Below the pieces are notes generated by a model. That model made no database searches. It was not told the DNA's origin and saw nothing but the letters and a program-made list of their open reading frames with translations. From positions 1,426,001-1,490,000 of the forward strand of contig OY744461.1 in NCBI GenBank assembly GCA_963556145.1: a stretch of DNA of 64,000 nt, given 5' to 3'. The translations under genes and the position numbers were made by a program. Positions 1 through 9,725 of the stretch are shown piece after piece. Source of the stretch: Hygrocybe punicea (lineage: Eukaryota > Basidiomycota > Agaricomycetes > Agaricales > Hygrophoraceae). Position 1 is the stretch's first letter. Each line of letters starts with the position of its first letter.

Positions 1-1440
1 CAAAGGTGCTGTCCATGAGCATCTGTCGCCTGTGGCCAAATCTCCAAGCCATATCCTGTTGACGTGCAGTTGAGAGAATGATGACAAGTTGGTCCAAAAT
101 ACCTAGTGTATTGCACGGGTAACCCCCGTGTACTTTTGGGGATACCCGTACCCGTACCCATGAATACCTGTACCCGTCACCGTGGGTATGGGTTTTGTGC
201 CGGGTCTTTTTTTTCCTACCCGTACCCAACCCGTACCCGTACTCGTAGTGGGTAACCCGCAGGTCTCACACTCGCGACACCGGACATGCAGCCCTTTGAC
301 CTTGTGACACCGGACATGTGTCAATTGACACACGCCATGTGAGCATGAGGTGGGATGGGTGCGGGCCTGGTGCAGCGTAGTTGGTGGGTGGGTGGTGGGC
401 GCAAAGCCGGGGTGATTGCGTCATTGGACCCCTGGGCCGGTGGATGCATGGGCTGGTGGACGCATGGGCTGGTGGAATTGCCAGTGAGAAACTCACCTGG
501 TGACCGGGGAGTGGGTGCACTACACCCCCGGTCTTTCTTCGCTTGGCGTGGATGCAAGGTGAACCGGGGTGGATGTCTTCGGGCACTCTGGCCCATTGCT
601 GACCAGTATGCAGGGGCCTGGGATAAGTCTTGAGCCCCATTGTCCTGCTTGGTGCCTGTTACATCGCGAACGACGACGACGCGTCAGTTGACGTGTCAGG
701 GCGTGTTCCCAAGGTATGGAATTAGTCCATGTCAATGGAAGTAGAATCTGAATACATACCTGGGCCGGTAGGTGGGCGCACCACCCTCCCGGCCATCCTC
801 TCCATTGCCATCGTCGTGGTCTTCATCACCGTGGTCTTCTATCATCTTGTTGTCGTGCCACGTTGGATTGTTGCGGTTGCGGTTGAACCCGACATGTCAT
901 TTGTGTGACTGAATGTCACGGGTACACGGGTTACCTGTCGTGGGTATGGGTAATCGCAGGGGTACAAATTGCTGTACCCGTACCCGCACGTGGGTTTACC
1001 TGTACCCGTGCAATACACTAGAAATACCAGGTCCAAGCGCTTGATAGCTAAGGCAAGCTTGAGTAAGAATTGGAAATGGAGGCTCAGGGTTCAGCTCACG
1101 AAACCAACAATCAAGATTGTCGATTGCTTTGGACCTTTTGGGAATACCATCCTCACAGCGAAGTGTGCGATAAAGCGACGTTGACTCATATTCTGTTAGA
1201 ATAAAGCGGTGTTGTGCATCGCCAGGACTGTCTCCCCACTGCTGGGTTGCCCAGACATGACAGAGTAAACGTACTTGGCCGATAGGTGTGAGATTCCAGA
1301 GCAAATTAAGTGCATATTGTCGAAGGTCAGGGTGCAGTGGGATGATCAGGTTTTTTGACATTTCGATTAGTTTTTGACATGCAGGTGAATGGTCCAGCAT
1401 TCCTGATATTTTGTCTATCACAAGCATTCTCTTGTCTAGG
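1..1440 (-). pseudogene. Transposase fragment (probably MULE-like), split by a hAT-type element
   Basis: Coding sequence on the minus strand runs from about 1427 to 1021 and, once the element at 104-1020 and one target-site copy are taken out, continues without a break in frame through 103 to the window edge. The rejoined frame reads through LGPGILDQ and then a block containing MAWRFGHRRQMLMDSTF, which resembles the FGHKRQVLMDLTFG region of basidiomycete Mutator/FAR1-type transposases, where the first catalytic Asp lies. Upstream residues include CHVWATQQWGD and LTEYESTSLYRTLRCEDG. The C-terminal half lies outside the window. The family is assigned from memory of this motif only; the frame continuity across the insertion is directly visible. 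Confidence 0.55.
104..1020. mobile_element. Non-autonomous hAT-type element, 917 bp
   Basis: An 18-bp perfect terminal inverted repeat is present: TAGTGTATTGCACGGGTA at 104-121 and its reverse complement at 1003-1020. It is flanked by near-identical 8-bp sequences, aaaatacc (96-103) and gaaatacc (1021-1028). An 8-bp target duplication with TAG-starting ends is the hAT signature. The interior holds GGGTACGGGTA-type degenerate repeats near both ends (roughly 115-260 and 900-1010) and no transposase ORF, so it must depend on an enzyme supplied in trans. It interrupts the transposase relic listed at 1-1440. Confidence 0.8.
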
Positions 1441-1850
1441 GAAGGAAGGTAAGCATGGTCATGTCAAATACCATTGGATTTTATTTACTTTTCGGGTCGA
1501 GTTCATCATGAGTTGAAATTACTCGTGTGTACATGCTGCATTTGACATTTTCCCAAGGTATCTGTCGTTAAGGCGTGACACGGGTACGGGTAACACCATG
1601 TGTATCCGGAAACGGGTACGCTCAGGTATGGGTACGGGTACCGGATTGGCATACCCAGGAAATACCGTACCCTTTTCCATGGTGTTACGGGTATGCCGGT
1701 ACTGGCATTCCGGTCAGGTGAGTGGTCACTTGACGTTGTTGATCACTCACGACATGTCTCGTTTCATGCGCCAACCCCCACCATCGCCCCAAACGTGAGG
1801 TGAGTGGGGGGTTTCTGGTTCTATTCTAGGCGACGACGATGATGATGACG
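1441..1850. repeat. GGGTACGGGTA-rich relic, no gene
   Basis: Between about 1575 and 1760 the sequence carries the same degenerate GGGTACGGGTA / TACCCGTACCC repeats as the interior of the hAT-type elements at 104-1020 and 7932-9469. Short inverted pieces (aacaccatg near 1591, catggtgtt near 1679) suggest the decayed interior of a related element. I see no clear terminal repeat or target duplication, and no gene in the rest of the stretch. Confidence 0.4.
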
Positions 1851-2815
1851 ACGCCCTCCCTCGCTGCAAATGTGAGCGGGGGGTGTACTTCTATTCTAAC
1901 GATGACAACAACGACGGCTAACACCACCCCTCCCTCAATGCAACGACGCCAACTCTACCCCCTCCACTCCCTTGCTGCAAACACGAGCAGAGGGGTGTTC
2001 TTTGGTTCTGGGCGATGACGACGGCAGTGACGGCCAACACCACCCCCTCCTCTCCCTCGCTGCAAACGCGAGCGGAGGGGTTATATCTTCTAGATCTAAT
2101 CAACAACCACCATCGCCAACCCCTCCCTCGCTCCAAATGCGAGCGGAGGGGTTCGTCTCTTCGTTCTCAGTGGCTCCATGCACCACACCCCCTCGTTCAT
2201 TCCATTCCTGGGGTGAGACGTTGCACGTCGCCCCGATGACTCGATCTGGCATCGGTCGTCACTACCACCCCCTCCCTTGCTCCAAACGGGAGCGGAGGGG
2301 TTCGTGCTTCTGTTATGGGCAATGACAGCGACAACCACCCCCTCCCTCGCTGCAAATGTGAGTGGGGGGTCTCTGCTACTGTTCTAGGGGACAACGACGA
2401 CGACGGCGATCCCTCCCTCGCTCCAAACATGAGTGGAGGGAATTTTGTTCACGTTCTACGCGACTACGACCACAACCACCCCTCCCTCGCTCCAAACGCG
2501 AGTGGAGGGTTTCTATTCTAGGCGATGATGACCCCCTCCCTCGCTGCAAACATGAATGGAGGGGTCTCTTGTTTCATTCTACACGACTACGGCCACCACC
2601 ACCCCTCCCTCGCTCCCAATGCAAGTGGAGGGGTTTCTTCATCTGTCGCATCCACATTCATCTCTCCTTGGCAATGGCGACAACAACGGCGACACCCACC
2701 CCCTCCCTCGCTCCAAAAGCGAGCGGAGGATTTCTTTGTTTCGTTCTCAGTGACTATGGCTACCGCTCCCCCCTCCCTCGCTCCAAACGCGAGTGGAGGT
2801 GTTTCTTAGTATAGT
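1850..2815. repeat. Minisatellite of about 12-13 hairpin-forming units
   Basis: A core of the form CCCCTCCCTCGCT-CCAAACG-CGAGCGGAGGGG recurs every 60-95 bp about a dozen times, separated by GACGACGAC/ACAACCACC-rich spacers. The outer halves of each core are complementary (CCCTCC..CGCT against AGCG..GGAGGG), so every unit can fold into a stem of roughly 12 bp with a short A-rich loop. Units differ by point changes, sometimes on both sides of the stem (GAGCGG or GAGTGG). Long frames read through it on both strands, but their composition simply mirrors the repeat and I do not regard them as genes. Confidence 0.85.
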
Positions 2816-2918
2816 TATATACATAAATATATATTTCTATAGAAAAAACTGAGTGAACCCACACAAACCTGTGGTAACCCATGGTAACCCGCCCAAAACC
2901 GCGGTAATACCGCACCCA

Positions 2919-3077
2919 TTGGAGAGGGTCGGAGGCTGCTGAGGGACTCTCCGACGGAGTCTAGCTGGAAAGCCCGAGAGACTGGAATGGGAACTATCTA
3001 CTACATCAGATCAGCCACTGACTACGACGAACCGTGGGAATCCAGTCACGTGACAGTACAGGCACAACTACTACAAG
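2919..3077. repeat. Direct repeat, left copy (about 157 bp)
   Basis: This block recurs almost unchanged in the same orientation at 5150-5306 (right copy), 2.2 kb away. It begins TTGGAGAGGGTCGGAGG, contains the complementary pair GGACTC..GAGTC within ggactctccgacggagtct, and ends CACAACTACTACA. Differences are a few substitutions. The pair could be LTR-like (TG..CA ends) or a copied interspersed repeat, but I see no matching target duplication, primer-binding site or polypurine tract. Confidence 0.8.
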
Positions 3078-3446
3078 TGCCCCCCTTCTTGTAGCGAATC
3101 CCTCGTCGCTAGCCAAAGAGAGAGAAGCAAAAAGAAAGGTGGGGAAGGGGAAAAGAAAAGAGAGCGACAAACACAAAAGAACAAAACAAAACAAAAATCA
3201 GTCCAGACAGAAAGCTCGACTCTACCTAGGCCTTGTCCAACCCAAAGCTACAAGGGCTCGACTCAAGTCATGAAGGCGGGGGTCACGATCCCAATCGAGG
3301 TGCATCGAGTTGGTTGGCTTCGAGCTGGTTGGCATGAGGGGTTGTGTGACAATGGGCCATCCTGGACCAATGCCACGCGGATGGTTTCGAGTGACGATGG
3401 GACCAGTGGGGGCAGTGAAGAAACATTGGGCGCATGGGCGGTTGCG

Positions 3447-4847
3447 TCATCGAGCGCGGCGCCGTAGGGTAGCAAATGGTCTTCTCGTGGTATTGGAGTG
3501 GAGAGCAGACATGTCGTGGGGATTTCGCATTGGAAAGGTGGGATGGACAGGAATCGCGGCGGCGTCTTCAGCCCAGTCGAATCGCGGAGGTGGTAACATA
3601 GGTGCAGGCAAATTCGCTGGGGTGGGGCTGCACATGCGAATCGAGCCATTCGCGGTCCCTCGTTGGCCCTTCCTGTCGTCTAGGCGCGTATCATTGCTCA
3701 TCGCCAGGATCTCCTCGTTCGTCTCAGCTACCCTCACCGTCTGTGTCTCCCTGTTCCTCGCGTACGCGTCGGCTCGCCTTTCGACATCGTCTGGACATGG
3801 GGCTCGTGCTTGCGACTTCCTGGGGGCGATGTTGTGGTTCTGGGCTGACGTGGGCGCGTGTGGGTATAGACCTGGAGGGAAAATGGGGTCTGGGGCGCAT
3901 CTGGGCGCGTTTTGGTGCACGGGCACAGGATTTTGGGCCTGTGGGGGCGTAAACTGGCTGGGTACTGGCGCCGGCGCATTGGAATTGCCGTCTGACATGC
4001 GTGTGGACACGTTCTTTGGTGGGGGTGGTGGACCTGGGGTCGACGTGGGTGTGTGACGTGTTGGGGTGTGCTGGGATGGGTTTTCACGCAAGGGCGGGGC
4101 CGTCTGAGTGTCTCCATGCGCACTGGGTGTTGGTGGGCAAATTGGTGGCTCGTCCCCTTGTATTGACGCGGACGTGCAGGCAGATAGGGTTGTCTGAGTG
4201 GGCGTTGACACGTAGTGCATCATTTTTGATGTACGCGGGTGTGCTAAGATGGCGGCCGCGGTTGAGCCGATGAGTGGTGTCGTCTATGGGGTTGCAGTGA
4301 CGTTGCTAAATAGGTCATGCTGCGTTGCCACCGAGACGCTGGGCAACAGCGTCGTTTGTGTTGAAACGGTCTTGCTGGTGTGTGCTAGTGAAGATGCTGT
4401 AGATACGTCAGTCTGCGCTGAAACGGATGCGCAGGTGGATGGCGCCATCTGGGTCGACGTGGAGATGCTGCTGGATGCCGTTTGGGTCGGGATGAGCGTT
4501 GGCGTTTGGGCTGACGCGTTTGCGTGGGTACGTGGCTCTGTTTGCGTTGAGACGGAAGTGCCGGTGAGCGGCTCTGGCTGGGTTGCTGCATTCATCTGCG
4601 TCGATGCTGATATGCGGGTTGGTGGGGCCGTTTGGGTTGACTCCCAACGCGCGCGCTCCTCCGCGATGCCTTGTAAGATCCCTTCGGCCCTGCCTTTTTC
4701 GAGGCATCCTGCCACTAATCTCTCTACGTCTTTCATGCGCACGAGCAAGCCATCTTGAAATAGGGAACCTGAAGCAGTGGGTGCAGGTCCTTGTTGAGGC
4801 ACGGAAGCCGGGGCTTTTTTTGTAGTTTTCCTTTTGTTGTTTGTCAT
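3447..4847 (-). pseudogene. STQT-repeat protein gene with one in-frame TAG
   Basis: A minus-strand frame opens at ATG 4847 and runs to 3447 (about 466 codons), broken only by TAG at 4284-4286; the frame before and after the stop is the same and the composition matches. The N-terminus is basic (MTNNKRKTTKK), followed by a helical, charged stretch (LVRMKDVERLVAGCLEKGRAE) that could form a coiled coil, then a low-complexity region with about ten STQT/STQM-like repeats, then a Pro-rich part. The stop follows CCA and fits CAG to TAG, a C-to-T change at CpA. A diverged homologous fragment lies inside the hAT-type element at 7932-9469. I do not recognise the family; the function is unknown. Confidence 0.5.
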
Positions 4848-4872
4848 GGCGAAATGAAAATGTGCTGGGTTT

Positions 4873-4986
4873 GCGGTTCTCGGTGCTCAGGTTCTGAAGG
4901 TTCTCGGTACTCGGTTCTCGGTTCTCGGTTCTCGGTTCTCGGTTCTCGGTTCTCGGTTCTCGGTTCTCGGTTCTCGGTTCTCGGTG
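4873..4986. repeat. Heptamer microsatellite (GGTTCTC)n
   Basis: Some fourteen near-perfect head-to-tail copies of the 7-bp unit GGTTCTC, with GTGCTC and GTACTC variants at the edges and scattered single units to about 5040. It starts only some 25 bp upstream of the ATG of the STQT-repeat gene on the minus strand, so it occupies that gene's leader or promoter region. Confidence 0.95.
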
Positions 4987-5149
4987 CTCAAAATTCTGAA
5001 AGTTCACGGTTCTTGGACAACAAAGGGCTCGGTTCTCGGTATTCAACGTTCTGGGCTCGAAAAAGCGCTGAAAGGGCCAGGAAAAGATGGAAAAGCAGGG
5101 AGATCATGGGAATTGCTGGCAGGGTTCGAAGCCGCTCTCATCACCACGT

Positions 5150-5306
5150 TGGAGAGGGTCGGAGGCTGCTGAGGGACTCTCCGACGGAGTCTAGCTGGAA
5201 AGCCTGGAAAGACTGGAATGGGAACTATCTACTACATCAGATCAGCTACTGACTACGACGAACCGTGGGAATCCAGTCACGTGACAGTACAGGCACAACT
5301 ACTACA
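5150..5306. repeat. Direct repeat, right copy
   Basis: Second copy of the block at 2919-3077, same orientation. It is preceded by GGGTTCGAAGCC at about 5122-5133, which resembles a tRNA B-box, so a tRNA-derived SINE origin is conceivable; no A-box is visible at the right spacing. It is followed by a short GGTACGG-rich relic (5307-5390). Confidence 0.75.
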
Positions 5307-5363
5307 CCGTTCCCGTACAGGTACGGTGTTCACGGGTAGGGGTAAGGGTCCAGAAAAAAATAC

Positions 5364-5853
5364 TCAAGGGTAACCCCTGTCATGCCTTATCTGTCGTCTT
5401 TTTGATGCATGGTGGCCTTGTTCATTATCGGTTCCACATAAGCATTGATAAAGTCTAGTCCATCGGGTATATTTCTTTCCAGGGCCGATGCAATTGGAAT
5501 CACTTGTTTTAATCACCAATTTTGATTGAACGTTGCGAGGGAGCTCATCTGAAATATGGAGCCCAAGATCACTCAACAATTGAAAGGCATGATCTAGTTG
5601 AGTTGCATTTCAACATGCCTGAGTTATGACATAAAGATATCTTACCCTGGTCTCCATGGGTATGCTTGAAGCGGAATTTGTCAATGCCCACAAAGTTCAG
5701 CTGGGCCTGGATATGCTCGTGCTCTTCAGTTGCCAGTGCCAGATGAGTTGGAACTGTAGCTGCTGCTGATCTGGCTGACTGTCTCAACTTTGGAATGTCG
5801 GAGGGAATATAAACCTGATTTGCATGTTTTCTGGCTACAGGTGGTTTTTGCAT
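5364..5853 (-). pseudogene. Spliced coding fragment, family unknown
   Basis: A minus-strand frame from about 5853 to 5646 (containing IPSDIPKLRQSARSA and LATEEHEHIQAQLNFVGIDKF) joins across a well-formed intron (GTAAGAT..CTAG, 5594-5645) to a second frame beginning DHAFQLLSDLGLHISDELPR. The frame is kept across the junction, which is good evidence for real coding ancestry. No start, no clear end and no conserved neighbours are visible, so it is probably a relic of a transposon-borne or duplicated gene. I do not recognise the family. Confidence 0.45.
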
Positions 5854-5859
5854 GGGAAG

Positions 5860-6620
5860 ACAATGAATCTGAATATTTGCATAGAGCTACGTCAACATCA
5901 CATCATCTAGCAAGATCGAAGCATGTGACATGGCATGTGACCTTTCACCTGTGCACGTTTAAAATCCCTCAAGATGTTCACCTTTTCTAAGCTAGGTCCC
6001 TTTGCTTAGAAAATGTGATTCTTTTGAAAAAGAGGATTTCTCTTGCAAAAAGGTTTAAAAGGACTATTCTTTTCCACAAGATTTTTCACTTTTTTAAAGC
6101 TAGGTTCCCTTACAAAGGTCAAACCGCTCATGAAAAGTGCAGAAAAAGGCACAAAAATAGTTTCATAAGTTGTTTCAAGTGCTCAAATCTTCATTGATTG
6201 TATAACCATATAAGGACAATATTAATTAATGATTAATTAATTAAAAATTACAATACATATATTTACATAATAAACTGTTACAGTTGTTCTGTAAGCATAT
6301 AAGTCAGTATAGGAATTGAAGTGATACTAAGTTAGATGCTACCAAATGACTGTACATGACTTATGTGCATGACTTATATATGTTTGGAGGTCGCACATAG
6401 ACCATTTGCTGATGTTTGGCAAAATGCAGTGCCAAACATCATCTGAGTTTTCGGTAAGTTTTGACTTAGTATTTTTGTCACTGACCTTTGACCACAGACA
6501 TGACAACAGCAATGACCACAACCACAACAATGACCAGCACAACAACAAGGAGGGGTGCGAGGACACCAGGCTGCTAAGGTAAGTACTCAACACCTCCAAC
6601 CCCCGCTAACCAGGTTGATG
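5860..6620. other. AT-rich stretch without a recognisable gene
   Basis: Contains AAAAGG/TTTAAAA-rich sequence (5990-6190), a run of TTAATTAAT at about 6220-6245 and no frame with convincing composition or splice structure. Confidence 0.4.
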
Positions 6621-7185
6621 ATGGCAGCAGCAGTAAGGTGACCACAACCACCAACTGGCACTGTCTGGCAGCAGCAGGACGACGACTGCAACCACCACTG
6701 CCAGCTGGCAGCAGCAAGTGGGATGATGATGATGGCTACCACTGCTGCCAACTGGCAGCAGCAAGCAGGGCAACAGCGACGGCTACTGCCACTACCAGCT
6801 GGCAGCAGCAAGCAGAATGATGGTGATGACAGCTACCACTGCTGCCAACTGGCAGCAGCAAGCAGGGCGACAGCGGCTACCACCACCACCAGCTTGCAGC
6901 AGCAAGCATGGCAATGGCAACAGCTACCACCACTGCCAGCTGACAGCAGCAAGCAGGATGACAGTGACGACAGCTACCACTGCTGCCAACTGGCAGCAGC
7001 AAGCAGGGTGATGGCGATGGCTACGTTGCTGCAAACTGGCAGCAGCAACAGGACGATGGTGACAGTGACCATTACCACCACCACCACCACCACCAGCAGG
7101 ACAATGTTGGCGACCACCACAGCCACCTGGCAACAGCAGCAGGACAACTATGCCAGCCACCACCACTGCCAACTGGTAGGGTGAC
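6620..7185. repeat. TGGCAGCAGCAAGCAGG minisatellite
   Basis: About ten imperfect units of 45-48 bp built on CTGCCAACTGGCAGCAGCAAGC followed by a variable GACGACAGCTACCAC spacer. Each unit contains the palindromic pair CTGCCA..TGGCAG. Open frames on both strands follow from the repeat period (a multiple of three in many units) and are not counted as genes. Confidence 0.85.
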
Positions 7186-7931
7186 AACGATGATGACAGC
7201 GACAATGAAACCATCAGTGGCGGCAAGGGTGGTAACAACAACAATGGTAGGGGGCTCCAAATTACTATACCATTTCTTCCAAAAATTACCAATACTGCTA
7301 GCATCAGGAAAACACCTTTCCACTTAACGTGACTTAACGTGACTTAACGTGACTTAAAACGTGACTTAAGACGCAATAAGATGGGTTAAGACCATTAAGT
7401 CAGTAAGACCAATTAAGAAGGTTCTTATGCTAAAATTTTGTTAAATTTAACTTACTAATTTTATATGAATAAATTTATTTTTATTAAATCGTTACCAATA
7501 CTGGTACCATTATAGATGCTAATACCCATTGCTGCCACTGCCTGGTCCTGATGCCAGCTGGTGCCATGCTGCTACTGGTCTGTATGGTACTGGGGGTCAG
7601 GTGCCATGCTACTAGATGCCGGTCCAGACACTGGTGTCAGCAGTAATACTGACAAAAGAAAGCAAACATCTGCTTGCCACAAATGAGAAATGAGAGAACA
7701 TACCATACCTCCTTGTTACATGTTTCTTCATCATCCTGGCCACCATCAGTGGGCTAGTGCCAGTCCTGATTCCAGTGCTGGTGTGGTATTGCTGGCATGC
7801 TGGCACCCACATTGGCGCTGGTGCCAGCATTGGTGCTGGTGTGAGAGGGGGCAGAGTGAGAGGGAAAGTGGGAGAACAGGAGTGCTGATGCCATGCTAGT
7901 GCTGGTGTGGGGCTTGTATTAGGGTCAGTGC

Positions 7932-9469
7932 TAGGCAATGACACAGGTATACCCGTGGGTGTCCCGAGGCCGACCTGGACACCTGGACCTGGACCCGCTC
8001 CAACCCCTACCCGTCTACCCATGGGTCTTTTTTCAGCGGGTGGCGGGTCGGGTACGGGTATTGACCCGCGCAGGAAACCCGGCGGGTTCCAGCCCACATC
8101 TACCTCGCGTTGCTGACACACACGTCAATTGACGTGGCACTGTGCAAACACGAGGAGTGGGGGGGCTGGGAGCCACACGACGGGTGGTTCTCGTGGGGAG
8201 TGGGGGGGCTGGGAACCAGGCGACAGGTGGTCTCATGGGTGAGAGAATCTCGCCCATCGTATCCATCTCCTCGTTCCCCGCACCATCTCCCATTCTCCCC
8301 TTCCTCTCATCCTCCTTTGTCGTCTCGAACCTTGTGTACGTGTCAGCCCATGTTTCGATGCCATTGAGCCTTGGCGTTCGCAGTTGCGGCGTCTGGACGG
8401 TGGCGTCGTGATTCTGGGCTGTGGGTGTGTGTGGGCATGTAATTGGGGGGAACGGGGTCTGGAGCGCGTTTGGGCACGTTCTGTTGCACGGGCATGGGTT
8501 TTGGGGCCTGTGTGGGCGTCAAATTGTTGGGTGTTGTGGGACCACGGTCTGGGATGCGTTTGAATGCAATTTCTTGCACAGGCGCGGGGTTTGGGGCCAG
8601 GGTGGGACTTGAGACGCGTTTGGACGCGTTTTGCAGCGGGGACGGTGTGTTTGGGGCTGACACGGGAGCGTGATGCGTCTCCATGTTGGGACACGGTTTT
8701 GCGCAAGGATGGGGCCGTTTGGGACGCCATTGGTGGTGTTTGTGTTGAGGCAGAGGCGGTGGGCACTTGAAAACGGTGTTGGTAAGCGGTTGCTGCTGGG
8801 TTGTTGTGTCCGTTTGTGTTGATGCTGACATGCGGGTATGCCAAGACCCACGGTCATGGGTATGGGTTTTGCCTGGGTCCAAAAAAGGTAACCCGGCAGT
8901 ACCCATACCCCCAACCCGCGCGGGTTACCCGTACCTGTGTCATTGCCTACTTGAGACGTGTTTGGATGCATTTTGGAGCGGGGATGGTGTGTTTGGGGCT
9001 GACGTGGGCACATGATGCATCTCCCGTTGGGTTTTGGGCATGGGGGTTTGCGTTGGGGCACTATTTGACGACGGGGCGTCGTGCAACGCGGTTGCTGTTG
9101 TTTCTTGCAGTGGGCATGTAGGGACATGGTTTCACACGAGGATGGGGCCATTTGGCAGGCGGTTGATGGTGTGTTGCCATGGAAGTGGTGGCTAGCGGCG
9201 TCATCTGTGTTGTTGCGGATGTGTGCATGCGTGGGGCAGCCTGTTGGGGCACGGATACATTGCTGGGTGTCGTTGTCGACGCTGGTATTTGTGTTGAGAA
9301 TTCCCATGAAGCTGTGTGGCTCTGTTTGGGCTGGTACCTGCGGGTATACCAAGACCCGTGGTCACGGGTATGGGTTTTGCCTGGGTCCAAAAAAGGTAAC
9401 CTGTACCTGTACCCAGCAGTACCCATACCCGCAACCCGTGCGGGTTACCCGTACCTGTGTCATTGCCTA
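7932..9469. mobile_element. hAT-type element carrying a captured gene fragment, 1538 bp
   Basis: The perfect 18-bp terminal inverted repeat TAGGCAATGACACAGGTA (7932-7949) returns as its reverse complement at 9452-9469, flanked by the exact 8-bp target duplication GTCAGTGC (7924-7931 and 9470-9477). Near both ends lie GGGTACCCG repeats like those of the element at 104-1020. The middle (about 8140-9300), read on the minus strand, is a diverged and broken copy of the Pro/Ser/Thr-Gln-rich gene at 3447-4847: both contain gtctggggcgc/gtctggagcgc, a gcacgggcacagg/gcacgggcatggg block and STQT codons (MSASTQTD). This is a Pack-type arrangement, a non-autonomous transposon with host exon sequence as cargo. 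Confidence 0.8.
8825..8951. repeat. Internal duplicate of the hAT element's right end
   Basis: About 125 bp here match the last part of the element (about 9335-9469), including the GGTCATGGGTATGGGTTTTG block and the terminal CCTGTGTCATTGCCTA. The element therefore has two right ends, one internal, as after an abortive or nested transposition. Confidence 0.7.
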
Positions 9470-9524
9470 GTCAGTGCTGATGCTGGTGCCCGTGCTGCGC
9501 TGGTACTGACCTGCTGATACTGGT

Positions 9525-9725
9525 GGAGCCATCACCACTGTCCTTGTCGCTGTCCTTGTCGCTGTCCCTGCTATTCTCGTCACCATTCTCATTGTTGTTT
9601 CTGTCCTCATCCTCATTTCCACTGTCCTTGTCCTTGTCATCATCACTGGCACTGGCACCCTTCTTGCTATTCTTGCTATCGCTGTCATCGCTGTCATCAT
9701 CTTCATTGTTGTGGCCCTGAGAGGG
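9525..9725. repeat. CTGTCCTTGTCGCTGTC simple repeats
   Basis: Short CTGTCC/TTGTCG/TCATC repeats, translating as low-complexity Ser/Leu or Met/Arg/Thr on the two strands. Between 9725 and 10800 I find no convincing gene; there are short GGTCGGGTTGGG and TCGGGTCACGTC repeats near 9960-9990 and 10475-10525. Confidence 0.6.

Noticed and set aside
115..260. Telomere-like GGGTA/TACCC repeats
   Set aside because: The unit is GGGTACGGGTAC-like and degenerate, inside a defined hAT-type element; fungal telomeres are TTAGGG-type and terminal.
1918..2815. Protein genes in the 2-kb region
   Set aside because: Frames arise from the hairpin minisatellite; equally long frames exist on both strands.
5118..5140. 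tRNA gene or tRNA-derived SINE promoter (GGTTCGAAGCC)
   Set aside because: Only a B-box-like word is present; no A-box, acceptor stem or cloverleaf can be built around it.
2919..5306. LTR retrotransposon with TG..CA terminal repeats
   Set aside because: The direct repeats fit in length, but there is no gag/pol, no primer-binding site, no polypurine tract and no matching target duplication.
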